64,000 bases of DNA from NCBI GenBank assembly GCA_037176885.1, contig JAWWNJ010000095.1, positions 868,001-932,000 of the forward strand. The letters are read 5' to 3'. This DNA is from Favolaschia claudopus (taxonomy: Eukaryota > Basidiomycota > Agaricomycetes > Agaricales > Mycenaceae). Position numbers and translations under genes: made by a program. How positions within the stretch are numbered: the stretch's first letter is position 1; each line of letters starts with the position of its first letter. Shown here one piece after another: positions 11,157 to 22,133 of the stretch. The notes under the pieces are model-generated. The model was given only the letters and a program-made list of their open reading frames with translations. It was not told the origin of the DNA and made no database searches.

Positions 11157-13240
11157 TCATCGACCTCACCACCTGTGGATAGGGCGATCCTCGTACCTTG
11201 GGTGCCGCAACAACCGTTTGCAAACATACTGCTGTATACACAACGCCAACCAGCGTTCCCGACCTCACCACCCGTTACGGCTCTGGCTTTGTGACATTCA
11301 CCGACACCGATGTTTCGTCATAACGACCTTCGACATCCAGCTCGTAGGACCGACATGGGGAAGGGGACGGACGAGCGTATAGTTTGGGGATGAAGTGCTG
11401 TACTGTGGTGAGCTCCTCACTTTCTTCCTTTCAAATTCCGTTCTTCTCTACGCTGCGTCATCGCTGGACGAATACGGCGCTCTTCTTTCTTGATACCTCT
11501 TTCCCCTGCTTCGTATACTGACTGACCCCTACTACTTACAGCGTGCGGGACTGTCTGGAGATCCACGCGATACTTCGTACTCTCCGTCTGGATCTTCCGC
11601 GGGTCAGTATGTCAGTCTGTCCAGTCCAGAGCGTTCTTTGACGACCGATCCAGCTAGCTTCTCAGATGGGACCCGAGATCGCATCTACGTGGATCATGTC
11701 CGTCTCCTCTGCGCTAACGGCGGGCTCTTCTCTTTACGTCTTCTAAGCTACGAGTCGCTCATCCGATCCCTACGTCATCATACCACCGCCCTCGCCTTGA
11801 TTGTATCGTACCCTCATTGTGTGCGTTGGTCGCACTAGCGGCCTGCGGTGGGGAACACTAGGCGCGTTCGCCAACGATGTCGATGTCAGTACGGCCGTTC
11901 TTCTCGCAGCTGCATACTGATGTCTGCGCAGCTCGATGATGGTCCTCATCCCACGCCGGGATTTGATAGTCGAGGGAGAGGAGGGTGCGCTGCATGGGGT
12001 AGAGGGGCCCTCTGTCAAAGTCGGCAGGGGAAATGCTGATCAGAATGGTGGATGTGTTGGTTCATGAAGGTAGACGATGTGCTGTCGAGTCCTTTGGTTG
12101 TTTGTGCTTGGGTTTGGGCTTCCCGGGTGAGGAGCTCACAGCCTTCATCGGGAAGGACGGATGCGTGTGGCAAAGAGGATATCGTTTACCAGCACTGGCT
12201 GCCCCCCTCATAAACTCCCGCTGCTCATATCGTCTACCCCTAGCTCGTCCACCGCCGTTGAGACTGCTGTTGGGTCACGTCACATACCTTGAGACTCCAT
12301 TCTCTCTCCTCGATACGAGCTCGTCAGAGGACTTTCAGCGGAGAATCTGGTGGTGCTGCGGATGCGGGTAGTAACACGAATGAAGGTATGTAGGTCATCC
12401 GTTTCGGCCCCTTGGTGCAAACGCTAACTTTGAGTCTTCCAGAAGTACGCGGTGTAATGCCACTGCCCCCATGACGAGCGGGGAAGGCTTGCGGTCGATG
12501 CAGATCCAGGCGAGGCTCATGAGCGAGTGTACATCCGGTCTCGGTGGTGGCGCAGCGTTGGGGCATGGGGAGGTAGAGGAGGCTGCTGTCGGATGGGGGA
12601 GCCTTGCGCCATGTCTTCCAGCAGACCATCTTCGTTCGTCATTCGGTATCTCGGTCTTGGGCGAACGGGGATGTCGGCGGCGGAGCGGATAACCATGGAC
12701 CCTATAAACCTTCTATGGTCCTCCATCAGAGTGGGAGGCCTTCGACGAGGGACGGGGGGTGTCGCTCGTCATCGCATCCTCGCATCCTCGCATCCATCTT
12801 CGTCCTCGTTGAAGGTTCTCTCTTCATCCTCCCGCGGGTGTGTTTTTGCGCCATCGTCCCGCCCCTCACTGTCCCGACCGCGTCATCCCTTCCGCCGCCG
12901 AGCTTCCACATCATCCACGCCGCTCCTGGAGGTCGCTGCGTGCACCCACGACACCCTCTTAGATTACGCCTTCGCAGCTATTGACCGTTTATACACCCCC
13001 CACGAGCGGCGTCACCGTCCGTCCTCGACGTTCCGGCTCAAGCCTCAGCCAGTGGGGTGGGAGTGCCGAGCGACTCTTCCTCGTTGTCAGAGGAAGCGTC
13101 GACGGCTGGAAGAGGACCTTATGTGCCAATGACAGCTGCGAGCTCCTCGTCGAGACTGTGGCGAGTACTAGTGTCGCGGGCGTCTGGCGGATGGCGCCTT
13201 GAGCTGCTCCTCAGTCAGACTCAAGTGATCGGGGGCGAGT
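11157..13240 (+). pseudogene. Probable decayed gene, Ser/Thr/Pro-rich
   Basis: This GC-rich stretch (more so than its surroundings) has plausible acceptors such as CCATAG (11150-11155). Short coding-like pieces appear in changing frames: a Thr-rich piece (TTVCKHTAVYTTPTSVPDL) at about 11205-11262, a Gly/Ala-rich piece near 12330-12385, and Ser/Pro-rich pieces at 12600-13130. Such composition is common in fungal cell-surface proteins with one membrane span. No continuous frame and no certain domain can be shown, and the same interruptions occur in the second unit, so I read it as a decayed gene. The longest open frame (12527-13132) may be chance in GC-rich DNA. Confidence 0.3.
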
Positions 13241-14084
13241 AAGCCGTGTGGATCCGCAGGTGCTAACCACAGTGGCGGCGGCGGTAGCTGCATTCCATGC
13301 CTGTACTGTGCTCATTCGCAGTAGCGTCTAGCATCCACCCTACGCTCGCGATGGCTAGTTGGGCCGGCGTTGGCATGTGTATTAACGGATTCGGTCGGGC
13401 ATGGAGTCCCCGTATCGCCATCGATTCAAGCTCGCCCTGAGGACAGTACAAAGCGTTACCGCGATACCGGTGGACAATCTATCCCGATGAGCAAGATGAT
13501 GATGTATTCTGTCCCCAATCCTATACACTAGAGACTGGACTGCCACGCGATATCGTACTATACCTTTTTTCCTTATCCTGTCGTCTGTGACCCCTTCGAC
13601 TTTTGATTGCTTTTATCTCTGGAGCTGACCCTCATCCCAATCCTGATTCCGTCTCGCCTGACGCGGGGAAGCTCTACTTCGGCACCGAAATAACGATCTC
13701 TGGTCCCTATCCTAGGCTCACTATCGGTTTAGTATCAACAACAGTTAGCCTACCAGTGGCATCGGTCTTGGAGTACTCACTCACTTCGCCCCAATACCTA
13801 AAACATCAAACACGATGCGAGCAGCGAACGACTAGTGGGTTTATTTCTGTGTCAACTTAGCCCTCCATGGCTCCTCACAATGCGTGTTTGGGCACTGATT
13901 TTGTTCGGACTTTCAGTCAATAATCCGCCTGTCGTGCGGAATTCGGATTAACACGATGCTTGCACCAATATGACGTGCAGCAAGGGTAAGCGTTCCATCG
14001 CCTTCCGATTTATTCGCGTTCGACAATTTTGACAGCTATAAAAACCGGAATGCGACCGGCCATTCTGCACCCAGAAACCACGAT
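13241..14084. other. No gene seen
   Basis: About 840 bp between the decayed gene and the EthD-like gene. Only short open frames (up to 85 codons) without family features. The last 60 bp contain the TATAAAA of the following gene. Same at 41965-42808. Confidence 0.4.
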
Positions 14085-15212
14085 ATGTCCGCAACACCAG
14101 CAAAGCATCGTCACGCCTTCATCGGAATTTACACAGCCCCTACGGGTGTCTCGCGAAACGAATTCAACGGACACATGACGAAGCTCATGGAAGGAGCTGC
14201 ACGCCTCCCTGCCGTCAAGAATCTCCGTGATCTCAATGTGGTGAGTAGAGCGTTCCCAATTCGTTTTTTGCAGATATTTTCCTACATCATGACTCATGAT
14301 TGACAGATTTACCAAACCGACGACCTCCATGAACATGTCCAGCAATTGGGACTGCCTTCCCCTCCCGCTACAGCGTTGGTCACCCACGGTGCCGAGGTAA
14401 ATTCCAGACTGTTCATCTCACCTTCCTTACCTGAATACATACCGATCAAATGTTTGATTAGACCCGAGACGATATGGTCAAGGTATGCGAACATATATTA
14501 TATTCAACTGTGGGCTCCTCAAACACAGGGTTTCAGTACCTGCGTGATCCCTCCATAGTCCAACTCGTCCACGACTCCGACCATTTCGGTCTCCAGGCAG
14601 GCGCATGCGCCTTCACCGCAGACCTCGAAGTCCAAGTCGACAAGGCCGCCGAATCAGACAAGCGCGACGCTACTCGCCCACACGGAATCTTAATCTTCAA
14701 AGTCCCCGACCATCTCACCGACGAAACATTCCACGCCAAGATCAACTCCATGATCGAGGCGCTTCTGGCGGCGGATGTAACGAAGAAACATCTGATTAAA
14801 CATTCCAAGGTTAGAGGGTATGATACGATGAAATTCGAATTCAACTAACAGATGTGTGTCTACTGTAGTGGATTCAAAACGACGACTTCACCGATGAGAT
14901 CAAGGTCTGGAATTTCCCTCAAGCAGAGCGGGGTGGTCGTTCTTATGCTCGAGTGCGAGGTCAGTTGATACCTAGTTCAAGATGAATCGAGAGTCCGTCG
15001 GTGATTACTTCACGCCTACAGACTATTGAATCCCTGCAAGAGGTTCGTGCTTCGAGCATCCGGCCGCAATAGCCTCTCTAATTAATTACTCCTTTTTGAC
15101 TTAGATACTAGGCCACGACCACATCAAGCAGGTCATCGGAGACGCAAGAGACCATCTCGGTCTTCACATCGACAGTAACTGTTTTGCGGCGGATGTCGTT
15201 AGCTTGATTTGA
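14085..15212 (+). CDS. EthD/Dabb-like dimeric alpha-beta barrel protein (frameshifted copy)
   Basis: Seven exons can be followed: 14085-14240, 14307-14396, 14462-14482, 14537-14809, 14869-14959, 15022-15042 and 15105-15212. All introns have GT..AG ends. The protein of about 245 residues starts MSATPAKHRHAFIGIY and consists of two similar halves: FIGIYTAP followed by FNGHMTKLM, and ILIFKVPDHLTDETFHAKI later. This is the pattern of small dimeric alpha-beta barrel (EthD/Dabb-like) proteins of basidiomycetes; their substrates are mostly unknown. Exon 5 carries one extra G (run 14930-14933) that shifts the frame. The other unit lacks it, so it is probably a base error. Confidence 0.6.
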
Positions 15213-15511
15213 GCCACTGGCAATTGCTTTTTGTAAATCATATCTGAAGTGTACAGTATTACCAAGTTCTAGTATTTGCAAGCTCCAGGCGGTGGATAAA
15301 ATGTCAGCTTGAATTACGATTTCCGACGAATCTTGAACACGGAATATTCCTCCTGTTCAATTCAAGTTGAACATCGCTTTCTCCGTCCCATGCTCCCAAA
15401 TGATGTTGCGAGTCAGATAATGGGCAATGGCAAGGCAGGAATAGTTTCTAAGCTGTGATTCAAGCTGGGTAAATCACGACTAGAGCATTCCTCGCAGCCA
15501 AATTCTAGATT

Positions 15512-18106
15512 TCATCTTATCGTCTCGGAACTTTCGCTTTGCCCAAACCATTCTCGAAGTCCTCCAGGAAAAGAAGTATTATTATTCGCGGTGGGAGTCA
15601 CTAATTGATTATGACTGACAGAATAATTGCTCGCACTCACTTTCGTGGGATATCCCGACAACATACCGACGCCAAGTTCAAGAGGGAATGTCACCGATAC
15701 TGGGTTTTTGAATGAGCGAGTGTTTACATTGTCGAAGATGCGAGACCATGAATATTGAACGTAAATCTCGCTATTGCGCGTAGTGTTCCATCCGGTTAGT
15801 TTGAACTCTTGATATTGTAAAATGGACAAAGTGCGAATTACTTGAAGATGTAAGTTCACACTTTCCACAGCGAAGCTACCGAGACGGTCTGGCGTGCCTT
15901 TGACAGAAAATCAGTCAAGAATTACAAATAGAATAGAGCATATTAGCAAGTGATGTAAAATTTTGAACCGATGATTTTTATTTCCAAATGCGATCAAATT
16001 CGCGGGAAACTTGATTCAAAATCGCTGAAGCATGTTGCAAAAAATGGACGTACTAGAGCATATTAGCAACTGATGAAAAACGGTTTTTTTCGAACTTGTA
16101 CTCACATCGGCTTGGGCTTGTGAGCCGTCCAAAATTTTGCTCTGATGCTCTGGTTCCCATACAGACCTGCTTGTATTGACCCAGCAAATGGTCAGATTAG
16201 CAGGGGGAAAGCCAGAGCGTACGCTTGCTCAGCTCCCTTGCTCTATGAGATGTTACACTGTCGGACAAAGCAGACAGTACGTCCATTTTTTGCAACATGC
16301 TTCAGCGATTTTGAATCAAGTTTCCGCGAATTTGATCGCATTTTGGAAATAAAAATCATCGGTTCAAAATTTTACATCACTTGCTAATATGCTCTACTGT
16401 CTGCTTTGTCCGACAGTGTAACATCTCATAGAGCAAGGGAGCTGAGCAAGCGGTACGCTCTGGCTTTCCCCTGCTAATCTGACCATTTGCTGGGTCAATA
16501 CAAGCAGGTCTGTATGGGGAACCAGAGCATCAGAGCAAAATTTTGGACGGCTCCACAAGCCCAAGCGATGTGATACAAGTTCGAAAAAAAACCGTTTTTC
16601 ATCAGTTGCTAATATGCTCTAATATTGACATCGACGAACGGGTTCTTGATTTTGGACGGGTTGATTTGCGCTTGCTTATATTGGCAATTGACATTCACGG
16701 TATATCCTTTCCATGACGCGAGGGTCTAGACTCCTCAAACCTCAGACGAACTTGCCATCACCCGGGGCTAGGACCCCACATTCCTTCTGTTAATTTCGCT
16801 GAGTCCCGAATATCGCATGCTTTCTTCTCTGAATACGAACGACGTGACGAATTGAAATACCCATAGTTAGTCATTGCCCAAACTAACCCTTCGCCCTCGA
16901 TGGCAGGAAACAGCGTGGCCTGTCGTAGAGTGCTTCCCTTTCCAGATCGGTGCGCCCAGTGAGGTTAGTAGATATGCTTCTCGTTCCTCGAAGACTTGAA
17001 GAGGAGACACCAGCCGATGTCACTGATCTTGATTGTGCCAGAGAAAAGAGGTAGAAGGTCTATATTTGGTGCGCTTCTTTGCTTTCACTGAATTCTCGTG
17101 GGAGGGAGTCAGAAAGAGAATCAGGCAGTACCCTTCGGCTGTCGAGAGGTGGAAGATGTCGCAGGAGGAAAAGACGACGACCGGCAGGACATCGGAAGGG
17201 AGGAAGATAGCTGGTTAGTTCTCTACGAACGTGTTTGATAAAAAGATAAGGCGGTTCGAGAAACGCTCTTGCGGTCGAGAGAGACCAAAAAATGGCTAGC
17301 GTGTTGCGGGCTTCGGGCATCGAATTCCAGGTGTGGGCCCATCGCACCGATGCTCCAAATTGGCTGAGATGTTCGGTGTAGCCTCTTGTAGCCTTGAGGC
17401 AGATGCCAGGAAGGCGCCAAGCGCTGATTACCCCGCATTCCTCAATGTTAGAGAGATTTCGGGGCCGAAAGTGCGGTGAGGGGAAGCGGCGCGAATCACG
17501 ATCAATTTCAGTTACAGTAATGAGTTCCTGTTCGTCTGCATGAATTGGAGTGTGGACAGAGAGATAGAGAGCAAGGATATACAGAGGCGAGGAGTCCAAA
17601 AAGCAGAATGATACCAGACACGTAGATAGAGTGAGGCCAGAACGCCTGCAGATAGTTAAATCGACAATTTGAATCTTGTTTCAAGATCCCCTGAGTTACA
17701 GGCTAGTGGACTGCGGGATCTTTGAGAATAGATCGAGGTACGCCATGTCTCTAAAAAGAAAATTACCCCCTTCAGGTCTATCGAGGAGGGCAATGCAGAG
17801 CGGTTTCCACGTTTTGTTGACACAGATCCACGATGTTATCGATTCGAACAGCAGCTATTCGGAAAACATGTGACGAGCAGTTTATGTTAGCACAGAGCAT
17901 GAGCCTTGGCGAAGTAGGGTGAAGGACCTAGTGAGCGAGCCTGAGAGCCTGAGACTAAGCGGGAATTTCGGTTTCCTGGAAGTTCGGGAGTTCCACTTCC
18001 TGCGCTACCGGTCATATTGATTTGAATATTTTGGAAGTTAGAGAAAGCCACAGAGTACACAAGAGAGATAATGAACAGAGCATACCGCAGTGTAATGCAG
18101 TCGCAT
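15512..18106 (-). CDS. Hypothetical secreted or membrane protein gene, carries a MITE
   Basis: The likely start at 18106 gives a hydrophobic N-terminus (in the other unit MRLHYTAVALFIISLVYSVA), a signal peptide or anchor, followed by a Ser/Gly/Asn-rich stretch. The 3' end is an open 119-codon stretch (15512-15868) with GWNTTRNSEIYVQYSWSRIF and a Ser/Thr-rich end. Between them, coding pieces at about 16740-17000 (RQATLFPAIEGEG) and 17060-17600 suggest several exons, but splice sites were not settled. A nested MITE lies at 15936-16619, probably within an intron. The gene has a decayed relative at 8.6-10.2 kb. Function not recognised. Confidence 0.4.
15936..16619. mobile_element. Nested mariner-like MITE with interleaved inverted repeats
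   Basis: Two modules, A (15936-16053) and B (16056-16277), each start GAGCATATTAGCAA. They are followed by the reverse complement of A (16280-16394) and then of B (16397-16619), giving the order A, B, A-inverted, B-inverted. Every boundary is a TA dinucleotide (15934, 16054, 16278, 16395 and 16620), as expected for Tc1/mariner-type insertions, which duplicate TA. The structure is explained by one foldback MITE inserted into another, or by inversion of half of a dimer. No protein is encoded. Confidence 0.75.
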
Positions 18107-18433
18107 ATTGAATCTGGACTCTGTAGATGAGAGTAGGAATGAAGAAGCAAAAAGCTGTGCGTTTGTTGGCTGATTTATTCGGCCACTTGGGTTAGGGTCA
18201 GACCACCGTCACCGTTTTTCCGTCGACCAGAATATGACCCTAGCCGAAAGCCAGAGGAAGATTGAATTGGGGTATGGTCGTAAATTGGTATAATGCCATC
18301 TAACAGCTAACTAATCTAACAGCTACTTAACCAATCTCCTCCACTCAAACTTCACCAGCGCTCTATAGTACCTTACTAGCTAGTACTGGTTCTTCCGCCG
18401 CGACTTCGGAAGACATGGTAAACGACGGAAAAC

Positions 18434-20166
18434 TCAGGAATCCCATGAGAAACACGGGCCGCAACTGATACGATACAGGCTCCGACGGCCTCAGACTCGA
18501 ATTGCGGACGCATTCTTCGGCGGCCCGAAATACGGCGTCGCTCCTACTTTCTGACGCCACTCCAAAACAGCATTCTCCTCCTCAAAGGAGGGGGAAATTG
18601 GAGGAGAATGTCGGTGCTTACGCCGCTTTCTCCTCTTGTCTGTCGTACTGGGCGTCGGGTCGTGAAGAAGAGCGCTAGTACTTGAGGCCTGGCTAGCATT
18701 GACATACACCTTGGAGTCCCAGACGCGGATGAACTCGTCCCCGAGGACGTTTCTTCCCCCGCGGCTTCACATCGTCAGATGCCTTTGAAGAGGTGGGAGC
18801 TAGCGCGAGTCGGAGAAATGCATCGGGACATCAAATCCCCTTGCTCGTTTCGTCGCGTCTTCTTCCTTCGCCTTCGACTTCCGACGCGCGCGTTTCGGTA
18901 GACGCGCAAAGAGTCGCTCTCCTTGACCCACTGACATCCTCGTACACGCGGGCAGCACAGCAGTAGGAGCCGCAGCAGCAGCAGAGAGAACGGGGGATGG
19001 TGTGAGATATGGATGCGCCGCAGCACTGATCGGAGGAGCGTCGCTCGGTACGAGCGATGACCGCCGCCTACCGTGACTGACGGTCGAAGGTCCTGGCTGG
19101 GTGAAGAAGCTGCGGAGATAGGAGACGACGCGACGCGATCCAGCGAGGACTTGCGTGCACGCGGAACCGATTGGGGTCTGGACGGGGTCGTGCAAGCGAC
19201 AACGTCCAGCGGCGGCGCATGAGTGACGTATGGATGTCCCGCGGCGCTCGTTGGGGGAGCATCAGGCGGTACGAGCGACGAGCGCCGTCCTACCGTGAGC
19301 AACACTCGGCGTAGGCGAAGGAGAGGCAGCGTACGGTAGGGAAGCGACAACGTCAAGAGAGGGCTTAGGTCGATGCGGAGCCGCTGCGAGGAAGCACCGA
19401 CGTCGAACGATGGCCTTGGTGCATGCGGAGAGTCGACTGGGATCTGGACGGTGGCGTACGGCAATACATTGGACGGTGCAGCGGAGGAAACGGCGGCTGG
19501 AGCGGGATACGCATAGGCAGAGTCCGGCGACGACGCAACATCGAGCGATGGCCTCACTTCATGTGGATCGTAGCAAGATTCGCAAGGCAGCGTATCGGTC
19601 GGGGTAACGAAGGAACATCGGCTTGAGCGGGATGCGCATGGGCAACATATGCCGCCGACACAGCACCATCCAGCAAAGTCGGATCCCCATGCGAAATCGC
19701 CTCGCTCTGGTCGAGGACGTCAGGACAGCATTGACATCGAGCGCAGGAGATCCAGCGGAGGAAGATACGGATGCACCGCTACCGACGTCGGCGGAGCCCC
19801 ACTCGGCACGAGCGACGAGCGACGTCTAGTTGTTGTTGTGACGCTCGCAGCGCTAAGTGTAGGCGAAGGCGAAGGCGAGGCGGAGGCGGAGGCTCCAGAA
19901 TGCGAAGTCGACGGGACGTTCGCAGCGCCAAGCGTAGGCGAGGCGGAATCTCTGTCATGTGAATTTGACGGGACGTTCACAGCGTCGAAAGTAAGCTCAG
20001 GATACGCAAAGACAGCGGCCTGTAATGTGAGCTTGACGTAGCGGCATCAAGCGGAGGCGGAGGGCGGAGACCTGTCTGTCTGACGAGTCTTTTCGTGTCG
20101 AGCAGCGGTGGATTTGCTTTGGATTTGAATTTATCGTACGGTGCGTATCGATAATCCGTCACGGAA
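18434..20166 (-). CDS. C-terminal half of a disordered host protein (frameshifted copy)
   Basis: Same gene part as 47154-48882, but several one-base indels split it into pieces of 60-260 codons. In this unit the 5' half is missing altogether: upstream (to the right) lies the transposon, and beyond it the start of the second unit. This copy can therefore not produce the full protein even if the indels are errors. Its last 30 codons end differently (MSSEVAAEEPVLASKVL) because of an extra G, so the true C-terminus is uncertain. Confidence 0.6.
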
Positions 20167-20545
20167 AGAACCTATATGAAGTTTGATTAATCAATGCCTG
20201 TCTCAACATAAAATCATGTTTAATCATTCCTCTGTTAAACACCCTCCCCGCTTGGCGGGCGCAAATCCTGCGAACCCGTGCTAGTCTCACGCACCCTCCT
20301 CACCTTCGTTCAACAGTGATTAATCACTGTTTAACACAACACTTCAATCAATCAGTGGAGAGAAATAAATGCGAATCTATTGACAACACTACAAAATCCG
20401 GGGTAACCAGAACAGATCAACTAAGAAGACAATGCGCAATCACTGTTAATCCCCTTGTTGAACAAAACAGCAGGGTCAGTTGAAGATAAACCCGACCCCT
20501 CAGTGAGTTGAACAGCGTTAAACACAGTGGGCATCAGTTTAACAA
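20167..20545. repeat. Left subterminal TTAATCA/GTTTAA array, first copy
   Basis: Within about 380 bp of the left end there are repeated words of the type TTAATCA and GTTTAAC: a TTGATTAATCAA palindrome at 20183-20194, a perfect 20-bp palindrome AACAGTGATTAATCACTGTT at 20312-20331, and others near 20218, 20232, 20443 and 20517. Similar words fill the right arm. Subterminal arrays of this type often bind the transposase of large DNA transposons; binding here is inferred. Confidence 0.6.
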
Positions 20546-20939
20546 ATCAGCAAACACGATGCAAGGGTATATAGGGAGGAAATCGAGAACAAAGTGGGAT
20601 AAAGTGAAGGGAGCGAGTGACGCACCAGATAACATCGTTGGTGGTTGGGGTACTTGAAGGAAGGCGGCGGCGTAGTGCGCGTAGTACGTGGCGTCCGCGG
20701 TAGCAATTCGGCGGCGTTGGAGAGCGGATGTCGTCGACGTAGATGACATGGCAGCCGACGGTGGGTGGCAAGGTGGTGAGCGGAGTGAGGGCGTCGAGGA
20801 AAAGTCGGAAGGGGTGGATGCGGAAGAGAGTTGGCGGCGGGAGGCGTGGTGCAAGAGTATGGATGTGGCGTATAGATGGCGTTCGCTGTGGGAAGTGGAG
20901 GAGAAAGAAGCGCAGTTAGTATTGAGTACAGAGAGGAGA

Positions 20940-21192
20940 GAGTGTAGCGGACACACCTTCCGATGCGATTGAGACTCCATAGCTTGTCGACGTCGATGAT
21001 GGGGCCGTCATTGTGTGTTGCGGGTGAACGAAAGAAGACGCGGGATGGAAAAAACAGGAGACGGGACCTGTGGTGGTGCTGACCGCCGGCAAGACCACGA
21101 CCTCCTAGGTGTTTGCGGTGCTTGCCGACACGACCGTGGCCGGCGGAGACGTGGCCTCTGTGTTTGCGCGTTTTGAAGAGGTGCGTCGACAT
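20940..21192 (-). pseudogene. Captured fragment of ribosomal protein uL15 (RPL27A), first copy
   Basis: From ATG 21192 the minus strand encodes [20 protein letters not shown] and continues to [13 protein letters not shown], the strongly conserved N-terminus of eukaryotic 60S protein uL15 (L27a; yeast Rpl28). About 90 bp further on, [10 protein letters not shown] matches the conserved INVDKLWTL part. The segment in between (normally DKYHPGYFGKVGM..) cannot be found and no acceptor precedes the second piece, and the C-terminal half is absent. It lies inside the transposon arm, so it is best read as a captured gene fragment. Two residues in the conserved block differ from the usual ones (Phe for Ser, Leu for Pro). 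Confidence 0.75.
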
Positions 21193-21358
21193 CTGTGTCC
21201 ACCGTCAGTCAGTCAACATCCAATTTGTGCGAAGAAGAAATCTTGACCTTGTGACTTATAATCTACGTTGACCAAGGAAGTCAGTCGTAAGTTAGTGGGC
21301 TTGAATGCAAGAAGATAAACAGCGATGAATAGTCCGGGAGAGGGGGAAACGATGAAAA

Positions 21359-21515
21359 GGCATTGAATCTCATACGTAGGGCCCTTGGTCGGGCCCCAGC
21401 GATGCCGAGGAACAAAGCTTAAGATTGGCGCAATGAGGTAGGAAAGATAAAAGGGCATCGAGCCTCATACGTAGGGCCCTTGGTCGGTCCCAGCGATACG
21501 AGGAACAAAGGGTAG
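21359..21515. repeat. Two direct repeats of about 55 bp
   Basis: GGCAT..CTCATACGTAGGGCCCTTGG and the following CAGCGAT..GAGGAACAAAG occur twice, about 95 bp apart, upstream of the uL15 fragment. Second-unit copies lie at 50071-50127 and 50163-50216 (period 92). The core TAGGGCCC..GGGCCC can fold back. Meaning unknown. Confidence 0.6.
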
Positions 21516-21599
21516 AATGAGGGGGCAGCGTACATGAGGAAGGAATAGTGGCAGAGAATCACAAAGAATAGTTGCCACTTACGGGTGTGCCACTCGCAT

Positions 21600-21820
21600 C
21601 GTCATCTCGTCCAGCTTGAATCCTTCGCCAGCCAGGGTGGGGTGATGCAATGACCCTGTCGTAGAGGTGGAGGTGCATTGATGCTGACCTAGGGTACTGA
21701 AGAGCCGTGCATGAGGGTGAGACGTTGAAGTAACAACGGCAGCGTTAGTGCGAGTGGATGGAGAGTTGGTGGTGGTACAGTGTCAAGAGGCGTTGTTGTG
21801 ACGTGCTTGACATTTCTCAT
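21600..21820 (-). pseudogene. Relic of the dioxygenase gene start, first copy
   Basis: Copy of 50313-50528. Base differences near 21760 change the frame after PPPSP-like residues; the first 18 codons and the CACGTG upstream are unchanged. Confidence 0.5.
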
Positions 21821-22133
21821 CACGTGGTGCGTTGGTCAACGCAACACGGTCACGAGCATTTACGTACCTTCCTCCAGAGCAAGGTTACCGCCACCATCGG
21901 AGAATCCAATGCTGCTGGTTGAGACCGGCGTGGGTATGCATACCGACTCTCATGAAGTTGGGTAAGCAGTTCAGGTTTGGGGAGACTAGTTTGTTTCCAA
22001 CAAGTTGATTACTAGTAGAAATTACTAGAAAATCCACTAATACTTCAAGCTACTTTCACCATGTCCAGCCCATAGTCCATTCGGGATTTCAGAATGTATA
22101 ATATTTGTTATTTCAAGCTCTACATGTCTGGAA

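Noticed and set aside
12527..13132. 201-codon open frame, Ser/Arg-rich
   Set aside because: Overlapping long open frames occur in all directions of this GC-rich stretch, and no domain or splice logic supports it; described only as part of a decayed gene.
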